This document shows positions 46,512 through 55,474 of a stretch of DNA of 64,000 nucleotides, piece after piece. The DNA lies in NCBI RefSeq assembly GCF_040515995.1, contig NZ_CP159485.1, forward strand, positions 1,364,001-1,428,000, read 5' to 3'. The notes under the pieces were generated by a model. The model made no database searches, was not told the DNA's origin, and was given only the letters and a program-made list of their open reading frames with translations. Every line of letters begins with the position of its first letter. Position 1 is the first letter of the stretch. This DNA is from Proteinivorax hydrogeniformans (lineage in GTDB: Bacteria; Bacillota; Proteinivoracia; Proteinivoracales; Proteinivoracaceae). A program made the position numbers and the translations under genes.

Positions 46512-46594
46512 GATGAAAAAGGCGATAGCGTATTCCTGCAGGGAGATATAAAAAAAGTATGATAAGTCAGCTGTAGACGCGAGTCTTTTTCATC
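46512..46594 (-). other. Long imperfect hairpin upstream of the lipoprotein gene
   Basis: GATGAAAAAG (46512-46521) and CTTTTTCATC (46585-46594) form a perfect 10-bp base, with further CGT/ACG-type pairing inside. It lies in a 400-base gene-free stretch (46229-46630) and could be a leader RNA of the lipoprotein gene. It resembles no riboswitch I know; the FMN riboswitch core is absent. Confidence 0.4.
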
Positions 46595-46640
46595 AAATAA
46601 TAAAAGAGGTGGATTTCTCCACCTCTTTTATTATTTGATG
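46591..46640. terminator. 23-bp perfect hairpin terminator of pduL
   Basis: The arms 46591-46613 and 46618-46640 are perfectly complementary around TTTC (inner AGAGGTGGA/TCCACCTCT). The arm on the gene side covers the pduL stop codon. The outer CATC is shared with the next hairpin (46585-46594). Confidence 0.85.
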
Positions 46641-47203
46641 ATTTCTACAAGCTCCCCATTTTTCAACTCTGCACAGTTAGCTTCATCTGTATCAATATGA
46701 AATTCTAAAGCAAAGGAGTCTTTAACTCTTGCTAATACATTATTGAAAATAACTGATCTTTTACCTTCGGTTTTTACAGAGACTAATTGCTTATCTTTTA
46801 GGCCTAGCTTTTCGGCATCAGAAGTGTGCATATGTATATGCCTTTGCGCGATGATAGCACCTTCTTTTAATTCTACTTGGCCCTTTGGCCCTTTAAGTAT
46901 TATGCTAGAACTTTCACTTAGATCACCTGAGTCCCTTACTGGAGGTGTGATACCTAGCTTAAAAGAATCTGTTTTAGAAACTTCTACTTGAGTTTGATTT
47001 CTAGCAGGTCCTAGCACTCTTACTTTTTCAATTGAACCTTTAGGTCCTAAAACGGTAACTACTTCTTCAGCTGCATATTGACCTGGTTGCGAAAGTTCCT
47101 TTAAAGGCTTTAGCTCATAGCCTGCTCCAAATAATGTCTCAATATCTGCAGAAGATAGATGCAAGTGACGATTTGATACGCCCACTGGTACTTTATTTGT
47201 CAT
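46631..47203 (-). CDS. pduL: PduL-type phosphate acyltransferase
   Basis: Two beta-barrel halves carry the zinc-binding motifs VSNRHLHLS (near residue 9) and AQRHIHMHT (near 118), with GPARNQTQVE between. It interconverts acyl-CoA and acyl phosphate, and in Clostridia lacking Pta it can serve acetate formation. There is no N-terminal encapsulation extension and no shell gene nearby, so a cytosolic housekeeping role is more likely than a microcompartment. ATG follows AAAGGGGG. Confidence 0.9.
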   Translation of the reverse strand: MTNKVPVGVSNRHLHLSSADIETLFGAGYELKPLKELSQPGQYAAEEVVTVLGPKGSIEKVRVLGPARNQTQVEVSKTDSFKLGITPPVRDSGDLSESSSIILKGPKGQVELKEGAIIAQRHIHMHTSDAEKLGLKDKQLVSVKTEGKRSVIFNNVLARVKDSFALEFHIDTDEANCAELKNGELVEIIK

Positions 47204-47329
47204 ATAAATAACCCCCTTTAATTTAACCGAACAAAATCTACTAAATATAGGATGTTCAGTTCATACGTAAATTATTACATGAAACAGGAATGATTTCAAG
47301 GTATATAACAGGATATTTTTTTAAGATTC

Positions 47330-48673
47330 TCAGCGGATATCAATAGGGTGCTTTTCTACTATTTTTGAAACAGGCTTATAAAAGTCCTCAAATAACTTTT
47401 CTTTATAAACGGTTCCGTCAGATAAATGGATATTTCTCCAAGTAGTAACTTTGTACCCCTTTTTACCTTCTGACTTAATAATTTTCTTGCCTTTAGTTAT
47501 ATCAGAGTTTTCTACATATTCCACTTTATAATCAACTTCTTTAAAATCTGTCTGAGTTAACTCAACCTTAGGAAACGCTGGAGGAAAGCTGTAGATATAG
47601 GTGCTAATTTCAGTATCGGTATAATCAATATCAATTAAAATACCAAATGGGGTGTTATTTTTGAATTTAAGGTCTAGGTACGGATAAGCAATTGTTGCAT
47701 CCCATCCAACATCGAAATAGCTTACTGGCCTTCCATGTTTATGGCGCTCCACTATTTTTAGGTTAGCTTTTAAGGCAGCATTATAAAGGTTGGAAGAAAC
47801 CTGACATACACCGCCACCATAACCTGGTACAAATTGATTATTTATAATTATTGTGGACTCTTTATATCCATTCTCTTTATTGGCCTCCCCTACCACGTCG
47901 TTAAAGGAAAAAGTTTCCCCTGGCCATAAAAGGTGGTTTTTGACCTTGTTACCAGCTTTTTTTACGTTGTAAATTCTATTATCTGCGCTATTAGCATAAG
48001 AGCTTGAAACCGATGACACTTTATCTGTAATTTTTAACGCACTAAGCATATCTTCAGTGATTTCAGGCGGGATTTCTTCTATAATAACTTCTGTTACAAC
48101 TTTACCAGACTGAAGGTTAGTTATTATCTCTTCGGCTGTTTTACTGTTATTTAGTTTGACTCCTTTTTTGTGGACCGTGGTCTTTATCTTTTTATCTTCG
48201 ATATAAATACTTGCATTTATAGGTTTAACGCTAATTTCTTTAGCTACTTTGTTAAGTTCATCATCAAGAGTATCGAGATTGACAGGGTTTAATTCGTAAA
48301 CCACATCTTCCTTTTGATGAGTTAAAAGTAAGTTAATAAACCTTATGGGGCTTAGGGTTCTTTGTTTATCTTTAATCTCTACTAAAGCATTATTTAAAGT
48401 GTCAGTTTGTAAAGAATACAGCGAATCAAATGGGATATCCCAGCTTTGTTCTTTAAGTTTAATGGTTATATAATCCTTTTGTGAGTATTTCTCACTGACC
48501 ATTTCTAAGCTATCTTCTACAGACATTTTGCCGACGTAAATATTATTGATGTAAGTGCCCGGCAAGTAGTTATTTCTATAAAATGCCGTATGAATTGAGC
48601 TACCGCTTATCAAGATTACTAAAGTGGATAATAAAAAAAAGGTTAAGGGACGCGTTTTAATATAATTTAACAA
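47330..48673 (-). CDS. VanW family protein
   Basis: One N-terminal span (residues ~9-29) is followed by a peptidoglycan-binding-type domain (~35-210) and a VanW domain with WPGETFSFNDVVG, YGGGVCQVSSNLYNAAL and GRPVSYFDVGWDATI. The family is extracellular and of uncertain biochemical role in wall metabolism. The start is TTG at 48673, and its ribosome binding site AAGGAGGTGA forms one arm of a perfect hairpin (48678-48709), which may control translation. Confidence 0.88.
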   Translation of the reverse strand: MLNYIKTRPLTFFLLSTLVILISGSSIHTAFYRNNYLPGTYINNIYVGKMSVEDSLEMVSEKYSQKDYITIKLKEQSWDIPFDSLYSLQTDTLNNALVEIKDKQRTLSPIRFINLLLTHQKEDVVYELNPVNLDTLDDELNKVAKEISVKPINASIYIEDKKIKTTVHKKGVKLNNSKTAEEIITNLQSGKVVTEVIIEEIPPEITEDMLSALKITDKVSSVSSSYANSADNRIYNVKKAGNKVKNHLLWPGETFSFNDVVGEANKENGYKESTIIINNQFVPGYGGGVCQVSSNLYNAALKANLKIVERHKHGRPVSYFDVGWDATIAYPYLDLKFKNNTPFGILIDIDYTDTEISTYIYSFPPAFPKVELTQTDFKEVDYKVEYVENSDITKGKKIIKSEGKKGYKVTTWRNIHLSDGTVYKEKLFEDFYKPVSKIVEKHPIDIR

Positions 48674-48677
48674 AAAA

Positions 48678-48709
48678 TCACCTCCTTTTATTATTTATCA
48701 AGGAGGTGA
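48678..48709 (-). promoter_or_regulatory. Hairpin that sequesters the vanW ribosome binding site and resembles a terminator
   Basis: On the minus strand, TCACCTCCTT pairs perfectly with AAGGAGGTGA over a 12-base loop, and TTTTTTG follows. The second arm is the full Shine-Dalgarno sequence and the final TTG is the start codon. The structure could terminate read-through from the GntR gene, block translation, or both. Confidence 0.7.
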
Positions 48710-48725
48710 AACATTTATACGACAA

Positions 48726-49739
48726 TTATAAAGATATTGAAGTTTTTTTGTCTTTTTGTTCTAAAATGGCGCTTTTTAAAAGATTAATTGAAGCTAGGTC
48801 TGGCTTGAAGTTAAACTCTAAAACTTCTTGTTGCAGATTATTTAAACTTATCATCTGAGATAATGTGCTCTGATACCCAGGGGAAGTAATGATATACTTA
48901 TAGTCCTCTAACCTTCTTTCAAGCTCTTCTTCGTTATCTTTTGTTTTTATAAAAGTTTCAATTTCTAGGTGAGTTATGCCAGCACTTTTTAGACTAGAAA
49001 CAACTTTACTTGAAAATGTCTGAGATTTACACACTAGTAGCACTTTTTGATCTGCAGGAAATCTAGCTATCTTAACTATGGTTTCAAGGTGAGGTGACAA
49101 TGCTATAGGTATAATATTTTTGTTAGCGAATTCACTTAGTTTCTTAACTTGTTCTATATGAAAAAATGTAGTGATAATAATACTAGCCTGAGAAATTAGA
49201 AAATTAAACTTTTCTGGATTAGATACCAAGTCATCAAGTACAATTGGTTCAACGCTGATGCTTAGATCAGCAGATAGTTGTTTTGATATATACTCTCCTT
49301 GTTCTTTGTTGCACTCTATAAAAAGCACTTTAATTTTATGAAGTATTTCTTTTTTTTCTCTTCCTCTTACATAAGCGATAGCAAGTATTTCATCAATGGA
49401 GAAACCTAAAGCTCTGCCTTCATCTAACGTAATATCAATCATTTTAAGCAGACGTTCTTTTCTACTCTCTTTTTTTAAAGCTTCATCGATTTCAGCTACA
49501 AAAGTACCTTTCCCTTGTTTGCAAGCTAAATATCCTTCACTTTCAAGTTCTTGAAAAGCTACACTTACTGTATTTCTGCTGACATTAAGGTCTTTAGATA
49601 ACTCTCTTTCAGTTGGGATTTTGGCACCTGGTTTCCACTTTCCCTTTTTAATTAACTCCTTTATGTTATTTTTAACTTGAACATACAATGGAATTTTTGC
49701 ACTTTTTTCTATTTTAAACTCTATGTTAATCCCTCCCAC
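48726..49739 (-). CDS. GntR family transcriptional regulator
   Basis: A winged helix-turn-helix (IPLYVQVKNNIKELIKKGKW...IPTERELSKDLNVSRNTVSVAFQELESEGYL) occupies residues ~13-80. The remaining ~250 residues look like a Rossmann/periplasmic-binding-type sensor domain with no PLP lysine, so this is not an MocR member. The start is ambiguous: GTG at 49739 lies inside the overlapping PHP gene end, while the best Shine-Dalgarno (GGGAGGG) points to a non-canonical ATA six bases on, at 49727. The ligand is unknown. Confidence 0.82.
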   Translation of the reverse strand: MGGINIEFKIEKSAKIPLYVQVKNNIKELIKKGKWKPGAKIPTERELSKDLNVSRNTVSVAFQELESEGYLACKQGKGTFVAEIDEALKKESRKERLLKMIDITLDEGRALGFSIDEILAIAYVRGREKKEILHKIKVLFIECNKEQGEYISKQLSADLSISVEPIVLDDLVSNPEKFNFLISQASIIITTFFHIEQVKKLSEFANKNIIPIALSPHLETIVKIARFPADQKVLLVCKSQTFSSKVVSSLKSAGITHLEIETFIKTKDNEEELERRLEDYKYIITSPGYQSTLSQMISLNNLQQEVLEFNFKPDLASINLLKSAILEQKDKKTSISL

Positions 49740-50541
49740 AGTTAAAATTATCCCAAAACTGAATAAATTTATCAGGTACAGAAACAGTTCCAAGCAAAGC
49801 TTTCATTCCCTTAGCCCCACCATGACAGTCAGATCCCCCTGACACTATTAAACTATTTTTTTGAGCATATGACAAATATTTTTTTATATCATCTGGAGTA
49901 TGATCGCTATGGTACACTTCTATGCCATCTACGATTTTTGCTAATCTGCCTACTAAATTATCGTCTTTAACCTGAACAGGGTGTGCCAGCACTGCAGTTC
50001 CCCCTGCCTCGTGAATTAAATCAACAGCCTGGCTTGGGCTAAGTTTGTACCTTGGAACATATGCTTTTTGGCCAGAGGCTAAGAAGCTGTCGAACGCTTC
50101 TCTTACGCTAGTTACATATCCTTTTTCAATCATGGCTTTAGCAACGTGTACTCTACCTATAGACTTACCTTTCGCATCTCTTGCCACATCTTCATAACTT
50201 AGGGGATATCCTACTTCAGTTAATTTTTGGGCAATTTTTTTTACTCTTCCTTCCCGTTGCTTTCTAAGGTTTTCCAATGCACTATTTAAGCCTTTATCAT
50301 CAACATCTATGCCATAGCCCAATATATGAACTTCCTTTTTATTTACTTCGGTGTTTATCTCTACGCCAGGAATTAAGTTTATTCCTAATTGTATAGCCTT
50401 TTGTTTAGCTAAATTATAAGCTGAAATTTCATCATGGTCAGTTATTGAAATAATTTTTAAATTCTTTTCTTTGGATTTTACTACAATCTCATTAGGGGTT
50501 AAAGCTCCATCTGAGCAAGTTGAATGAATATGTAAGTCCAT
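49726..50541 (-). CDS. PHP-domain phosphoesterase (RNase AM/YciV-like)
   Basis: The PHP metal sites are complete: DLHIHSTCSDG, ITDHDE, PGVEINTE, AHPVQ and SGGSDCHG. Relatives hydrolyse 3',5'-nucleoside bisphosphates or trim RNA 5' ends. ATG at 50541 behind TTGGAGG is preferred over the TTG four codons upstream, giving 271 residues. Its end overlaps the start of the GntR gene. Confidence 0.9.
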   Translation of the reverse strand: MDLHIHSTCSDGALTPNEIVVKSKEKNLKIISITDHDEISAYNLAKQKAIQLGINLIPGVEINTEVNKKEVHILGYGIDVDDKGLNSALENLRKQREGRVKKIAQKLTEVGYPLSYEDVARDAKGKSIGRVHVAKAMIEKGYVTSVREAFDSFLASGQKAYVPRYKLSPSQAVDLIHEAGGTAVLAHPVQVKDDNLVGRLAKIVDGIEVYHSDHTPDDIKKYLSYAQKNSLIVSGGSDCHGGAKGMKALLGTVSVPDKFIQFWDNFNCGRD

Positions 50542-50558
50542 AATTGCCTCCAAAATTT

Positions 50559-51503
50559 CTACAGATTTGATTTTAAAAAACTATAATAATTATTATAAGA
50601 TATATCCTCTATTTCCTTATCTGTAAATTTATGTTTTTGCATTTTTAAAAATAGGTCGTCAAAACTACAAACATCGTTAATTCCCTTAGGTAGTTGCGAA
50701 ACACCATCAAAATCGCTGCCTAAGGCAATGTATTTAGTTCCAACGACTTTCTTTAAATACTTTATATGCTGTATTATTGTATCAAGATCAGCGTTTTCTG
50801 CCACTGAGAGCTGATGTGGGGCAAAGTTAACGCCAACAAGACCGTTACATTCGGCGATAGCTTTAATTTGTTTATCATCTAAGCTTCTTTTGTGATTATA
50901 AACAGTTTTACAGTTAGAATGCGAAGCTATTATTGGCTTTTTATAACAGTTTACAACATCCCAAAAACCTGCAACAGATAGATGGGATACATCTAGAATG
51001 ATATTTTTTTCTTCCATTCTTTCTATAACTTCTATCCCAAAATTAGTAAGGCCACCGTTTCTTTTATCCGCGATACCATCAGCAATGTAATTATTATTAC
51101 TCCATGTGAGGGTTAAAGAGCGCATGCCAAGTCTATAGAAAATATCAAGCATCTCGATATTTTGACCTAGAACGTCTCCTCCTTCTACACTAATTAATAT
51201 CCCCAATTTTTCTTTTTGTAACTTGTTTAAGTCATTTTTTTCCCTTACTAGAAAAATATCATCATGACTTTCGGCTACATTTAAAATTTGATTAACTTTT
51301 TGTAAACCCTTTTCTAAAACGTTAAACTGATGTAGTTGAGGGTCTACAAACACGGCAAAAAATTGTAGCCTAACGTCTGCTTGTTTTAAACGATTAAAAT
51401 CGATGTGCCCCTTCTTGTTTTGACCAAAAAAATCATACTCTTTACTATCAAAAAGTAAGGCGGTGTCACAATGGCCATCAATAACAGGAAATTGCTTGTC
51501 CAT
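50559..51503 (-). CDS. Membrane dipeptidase family (M19) peptidase
   Basis: The M19 zinc site is visible as IDGHCDT (residues ~9-14), the bridging Glu of ISVEGGD (~125) and the histidines of ASHSNCKTVYNHKR. LGSDFDG is near the C-terminus. It should hydrolyse dipeptides, including ones with a D- or dehydro-residue. Despite the family name it has no signal peptide here and is likely cytosolic. It has 314 residues and a GAGGAGG ribosome binding site. Confidence 0.93.
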   Translation of the reverse strand: MDKQFPVIDGHCDTALLFDSKEYDFFGQNKKGHIDFNRLKQADVRLQFFAVFVDPQLHQFNVLEKGLQKVNQILNVAESHDDIFLVREKNDLNKLQKEKLGILISVEGGDVLGQNIEMLDIFYRLGMRSLTLTWSNNNYIADGIADKRNGGLTNFGIEVIERMEEKNIILDVSHLSVAGFWDVVNCYKKPIIASHSNCKTVYNHKRSLDDKQIKAIAECNGLVGVNFAPHQLSVAENADLDTIIQHIKYLKKVVGTKYIALGSDFDGVSQLPKGINDVCSFDDLFLKMQKHKFTDKEIEDISYNNYYSFLKSNL

Positions 51504-51663
51504 ATTTTTTTCCTCCTCATTAATTTTTAAAGGAAACTAATTTTTTATAATTTAATTAACTATTTTGTTTATAGTGGATTTTAAGCTTTATATTATAATA
51601 TTTTAACATTTGGGTAACAAAAGTTCCACAACTTCTAGTAAAATAACTAAAAAACTAAGCATA

Positions 51664-51701
51664 AATAAAGACCTGCTTACCTTAGTAAACAGGTCTTTAT
51701 T
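51664..51701. terminator. Terminator between spoVS and the dipeptidase gene
   Basis: AATAAAGACCTG (51664-51675) pairs with CAGGTCTTTATT (51690-51701), with an extra TAC/GTA inside. Confidence 0.88.
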
Positions 51702-51703
51702 GC

Positions 51704-51964
51704 TTAACGAGGTTCTACTATAAGTTTAATAGCAGTTCTCTCTTCTCCGTCAATCTGGATATCGGTGAACGCAGGAATGCAAATTAGGTCTACTCCACTA
51801 GGGGCTACAAAGCCTCTTGCGATAGCTACAGCCTTAACAGCTTGGTTTAAGGCTCCTGCACCAATTGCTTGTATCTCCGCTCCTCCTTTTTCTCTTAGAA
51901 CTCCGGCTAAAGCGCCTGCAACTGAATTAGGGTTTGATTTTGCTGATACTTTTAATACTTCCAC
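51704..51964 (-). CDS. spoVS: Stage V sporulation protein S
   Basis: This 86-residue protein is close to the highly conserved SpoVS: VLKVSAKSNPNSVAGALAG, IGAGALNQAVKA and PAFTDIQIDGEERTAIKLIVEPR. It is an Alba-like fold with roles in septation and coat assembly in Bacillus. GTG start follows GAGGGGGAA. The rny-ymdB-spoVS order is as in Bacillus. Confidence 0.97.
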   Translation of the reverse strand: MEVLKVSAKSNPNSVAGALAGVLREKGGAEIQAIGAGALNQAVKAVAIARGFVAPSGVDLICIPAFTDIQIDGEERTAIKLIVEPR

Positions 51965-52067
51965 TAGATATTTCCCCCTCTGTAGTTATTTAGTTATTAC
52001 TCTGTAATATATATTCAACGGCGGGGAAAAAATACCTGCTTTTTTTTGAAAATTTTTCTATATTTGG

Positions 52068-52826
52068 TTAATCAACAATTTGGATTGGTGAGATGTATTT
52101 TGCCTTTAAATCTAAGAAAACAGCATTTAATTGCTTAGGACCATTAGGCTCCACATTAAATCTTGTAGGCATCTTAGTAATAAACTTGTTAATAACATCT
52201 TCCTTTTTTACTCCTAAAATCGCATTATAAGGTCCTGTCATCCCAACATCTGATATGTATAAAGTGCCTTTGTCTAATGCTCGATGGTCAGCAGTTTGCA
52301 CATGAGTGTGAGTACCAACTACTGCATTTACTTTACCGTCTAAATACCAACCCATTGCGATTTTTTCTGAAGTTGCTTCAGCATGAAAATCTAAGAGACT
52401 GTAGTCATAGTCATTACTAGCTAACATTTCGTCTATACACTTAAATGGACAGCTAAGAGGTGGCATATAGACAAGACCAGAAATATTTACAATTAGTAAA
52501 GTTTTTCCTTCAATTGTAACCTTTGTATAGCCTTTTCCAGGTGTTCCTGTAGGGTAGTTTGCAGGACGTACAATTCTATCATCACCCTCGATAAAGTTCA
52601 ATATCTCTTTTTTATCCCAAACATGGTTTCCCATAGTAAGTATGTCAATACCAGCTTCAAAAAGTTCGTCAGAAGCTTTTTGGCTCAACCCTTTGCCGCC
52701 AGCTGCATTTTCCCCGTTTGCTATTATTAAGTCAGGTTCATACTTTTCAATTATCTCTGGTAAATGGGTTTTTATAATTTTTCTCCCTGGCTTACCTACT
52801 ATATCACCAATAAAAATAATTTTCAT
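52068..52826 (-). CDS. ymdB: YmdB-type metallophosphoesterase (2',3'-cyclic nucleotide phosphodiesterase)
   Basis: Metal-binding residues are in IFIGDIVGKPGR (Asp8), NGENAAGGKG, GNHVWDK and VGTHTHVQTAD. In B. subtilis YmdB affects biofilm versus motility gene expression. The length of 252 residues fits. It lies directly behind rny in the usual order. Confidence 0.95.
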   Translation of the reverse strand: MKIIFIGDIVGKPGRKIIKTHLPEIIEKYEPDLIIANGENAAGGKGLSQKASDELFEAGIDILTMGNHVWDKKEILNFIEGDDRIVRPANYPTGTPGKGYTKVTIEGKTLLIVNISGLVYMPPLSCPFKCIDEMLASNDYDYSLLDFHAEATSEKIAMGWYLDGKVNAVVGTHTHVQTADHRALDKGTLYISDVGMTGPYNAILGVKKEDVINKFITKMPTRFNVEPNGPKQLNAVFLDLKAKYISPIQIVD

Positions 52827-52852
52827 TACAGTACCTCCATATTTTGTGTAAA

Positions 52853-52880
52853 AAAATAAAGGGATTTCTCCCTTTATTTT
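52853..52880. terminator. Hairpin at the end of rny
   Basis: AAAATAAAGGGA (52853-52864) pairs with TCCCTTTATTTT (52869-52880) around TTTC. It overlaps the last codons of rny. Confidence 0.8.
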
Positions 52881-54418
52881 GCATATTCAACAACTCTAGT
52901 TTCTCTAATTAAGATAACCTTTATTTGACCAGGATATTCTAATTCATCTTCTATTTTCTTAGTTATATCCCTAGCTATTGAAGATGCCATTGCATCATCA
53001 ATTTGATCAGGCTTAACCATTATTCTAACTTCTCTACCTGCTTGTATGGCAAATGACTTTTCTACACCTTCAAAAGAATCTGCGATGTTCTCAAGATTTT
53101 CTAGACGTTTTATATAGTTTTCTAGAGTTTCCCTGCGAGCACCTGGCCTTGCGGCAGAAATTGCGTCTGCTGCTTGTACAATCACAGCTTCAACAGTTTG
53201 AGGTTCGATATCACCATGGTGAGCAGCAATAGCGTGTATAACCTCTTTCGACTCTTTGTACTTCTTAGCTAACTCAGCACCAATGGCAACATGAGGACCT
53301 TCCATTTCATGGTCAACTGCTTTTCCAATATCATGAAGTAAACCGCCCCGCTTAGCTAGCTTAATATCAGCGTTTAATTCAGCAGCCATAACTCCCGCTA
53401 AGTGAGAAACTTCTAAAGAGTGTTTTAATATGTTCTGCCCATAACTTGTTCTGAATTTCAACCTGCCTAATAGCTTAATAAGTTCGGGATGGATGCCGTG
53501 TACCCCAGTTTCAAAAGTGGCTTGTTCCCCTTCTTCACGAATCTGGTTGTCCACCTCTTTTTTAGCCTTATTAACCATTTCTTCAATACGTCCAGGATGA
53601 ATTCTACCGTCAACTATAAGCTTTTCTAAAGCTACTCTTGCAATTTCTCTTCGAACAGGATCAAAACCTGATAAAATAACAGCTTCTGGCGTGTCATCGA
53701 TAATTAAATCTATGCCAGTTAATGTTTCAAGTGCTCTTATGTTTCTACCTTCACGTCCGATTATTCGTCCCTTCATCTCATCATTAGGTAAAGGAACTAC
53801 AGAAACAGTACTTTCAGCAACATGATCGGCAGCGCACCGTTGAATTGCAGTTGCTATGATTCGATTTGCTTTCTTTTCAGCTTCATCTTTAGCCTGATTT
53901 TCAGCTTCTTTAATCATTACTGCCATTTCGTGCTGTATCTCTTTTTCAACTTGTGACAATAATTGCTCTTTAGCTTCGTCAGTAGTTAAAGAAGAAATCC
54001 TTTCAAGCTCTTTAGTCTGCTCTTTTTGAGCATTTCTTACTTGTTCCTCTTGCTTTTTAATTGCATTTTCTCTGTTTGCTAAATTTTCTTCTCTTTTTTC
54101 AACACTTTCTGACTTTCTATCCAAAGACTCTTCTTTTTGCATTACTCTTTTTTCCAGCCTTTGAACTTCAACTCTTCGCTCTTTTGATTCTTTTTCAAAC
54201 TCGCTACGAAGTTTTAGTATCTCTTCTTTTGCTTCAAGAATCATCTCACGCTTTTTGCCCTCTGCTTCACGCTCAGCATCAGAAACAATGTTTTTTGCTG
54301 CTTGCTCAGCAGATGCAATTTTCGCTTCTGCGATGAGTTTGCGTATCAAATAACCCAACCCTAAGCCAATCAACAAAGCTATGGGAATGATTATCCAAAA
54401 TAGTGTAGTTGAAATCAT
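52874..54418 (-). CDS. rny: Ribonuclease Y
   Basis: A membrane anchor (residues ~5-25) is followed by a long coiled coil (~30-200), a KH domain ([23 protein letters not shown]) and an HD domain (LLHDIGKA). It starts mRNA decay at the membrane. ATG at 54418 is preferred since the upstream GTG lies inside the ribosome binding site AAGGGGGTG, giving 514 residues. Confidence 0.97.
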   Translation of the reverse strand: MISTTLFWIIIPIALLIGLGLGYLIRKLIAEAKIASAEQAAKNIVSDAEREAEGKKREMILEAKEEILKLRSEFEKESKERRVEVQRLEKRVMQKEESLDRKSESVEKREENLANRENAIKKQEEQVRNAQKEQTKELERISSLTTDEAKEQLLSQVEKEIQHEMAVMIKEAENQAKDEAEKKANRIIATAIQRCAADHVAESTVSVVPLPNDEMKGRIIGREGRNIRALETLTGIDLIIDDTPEAVILSGFDPVRREIARVALEKLIVDGRIHPGRIEEMVNKAKKEVDNQIREEGEQATFETGVHGIHPELIKLLGRLKFRTSYGQNILKHSLEVSHLAGVMAAELNADIKLAKRGGLLHDIGKAVDHEMEGPHVAIGAELAKKYKESKEVIHAIAAHHGDIEPQTVEAVIVQAADAISAARPGARRETLENYIKRLENLENIADSFEGVEKSFAIQAGREVRIMVKPDQIDDAMASSIARDITKKIEDELEYPGQIKVILIRETRVVEYAK

Positions 54419-54539
54419 GTTCACCCCCTTAATAAACTATAAAAATATTACGAACTTTCAGGTTACACAAGAACTAATACTATGTAAGTATTAACCCCCA
54501 CAAAATTAACATTAACAAAAATTATAACCTCTTTACATT

Positions 54540-55217
54540 TTATATTTTTTTACAGATAGTGTCAAGTAAGTTACCTTCCCGTACTGAACTTATGCCATTT
54601 TTCAACTCAACCTGGAAAGATTTATCTGAAGCTTCCATTATATAAGGATTATGGGTAATTAAGATGATTTGCCTATTAAAACCACTACTTATATGATTTA
54701 AAAATTCTACAACTTTGTCAACGTAATCTTCGCTGACATGCTTTGCTGGTTCATCAAGTACCAATGGACCTTTTAACATGGGACGATAAGTCTGTAATAG
54801 TGCAATTCTTAGCGCAAGCGAAACGATATCCACCACTCCGCCTCCCCTTGAGTCTTCTGGGTTGGTCTTAACTTCCTTTCCGTTATAGGTCGAACATACA
54901 AAAAAGTGAGCTTCTACCCTATTTCTAACTTCTTTAAATTCAATTTTAAAGCTATAGCTTTCATCAAAAATAAACTGTAAGGCGTTCGTTACCAAAATCT
55001 CAATTTGCTCTTTAGCCTGGGTTCTACCATGGTCCGCTGACTTATTAAGTAGAACTCTCACTTGTGAATATACATCCATTTCATCTTTTAAATTGTTTAC
55101 TTTTTGTTCTATTGATTTTTTTTGTCTTGTTAACTGGCTTTTCTCCCCATCGAGAATGGCGATCTTAGTATTTGCTTTGTTAAGTAAGCTTTTTAATATT
55201 TTTATACTTTCTTCCAT
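54540..55217 (-). CDS. Split Rad50/SbcC: C-terminal ATPase half
   Basis: This 225-residue protein has a short coiled coil (~1-60), an ABC signature-like SRGGGVVDIVSLALRIALL near residue 125, Walker B LVLDEPAKHVS and the His switch THNPYI. It lacks Walker A, which lies in the product of 55475-56920. Together they would form one SMC-type ATPase head. ATG follows GTAGGGGGC, 12 bp after the small coiled-coil gene. It could instead be a RecF/RecN-like ATPase, but the SbcD-like neighbour favours Rad50. Confidence 0.8.
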   Translation of the reverse strand: MEESIKILKSLLNKANTKIAILDGEKSQLTRQKKSIEQKVNNLKDEMDVYSQVRVLLNKSADHGRTQAKEQIEILVTNALQFIFDESYSFKIEFKEVRNRVEAHFFVCSTYNGKEVKTNPEDSRGGGVVDIVSLALRIALLQTYRPMLKGPLVLDEPAKHVSEDYVDKVVEFLNHISSGFNRQIILITHNPYIMEASDKSFQVELKNGISSVREGNLLDTICKKI

Positions 55218-55229
55218 AAGTATAGCCCC

Positions 55230-55472
55230 CTACCTAACTAAATCTTCGGGAATCATCTTTTTCACTTCGGCAATTAAATTGCTAACTTCTTTTTCTAACC
55301 TTTTAATCTCTTCATCTAAGTTATCAGGATCCACACCCATTTCTTGAATCTCCTTAAGCAAATCTTCTTTTTGTTGTTTTAACGAATCCATTTTAGCTTC
55401 AGCTTTGTACCTGTCAGCCTGTAATTTTTCTAAGTCTTTTTTAAGTTTGTTTATCTCATTTGATATAGACAT
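55230..55472 (-). CDS. Small coiled-coil protein within the split SbcC operon
   Basis: The 80 residues from ATG at 55472 (MSISNEINKLKKDLEKLQAD) are almost wholly heptad-patterned with many Lys and Glu, broken at GVDPDN. AGAGGTG provides the ribosome binding site, and the ATG is two bases after the stop of the N-terminal half. It lies between the two ATPase halves and could be a separate arm or bridge of the coiled coil. No known family was recognised. Confidence 0.7.
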   Translation of the reverse strand: MSISNEINKLKKDLEKLQADRYKAEAKMDSLKQQKEDLLKEIQEMGVDPDNLDEEIKRLEKEVSNLIAEVKKMIPEDLVR

Positions 55473-55474
55473 TT

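Noticed and set aside
46229-46630. FMN riboswitch upstream of the FMN-binding lipoprotein
   Set aside because: None of the conserved FMN aptamer core sequence is present. Only generic hairpins are seen.
46631-47203. Bacterial microcompartment locus suggested by PduL
   Set aside because: No shell-protein or other pdu/eut genes are nearby and the protein lacks an encapsulation-type N-terminal extension.
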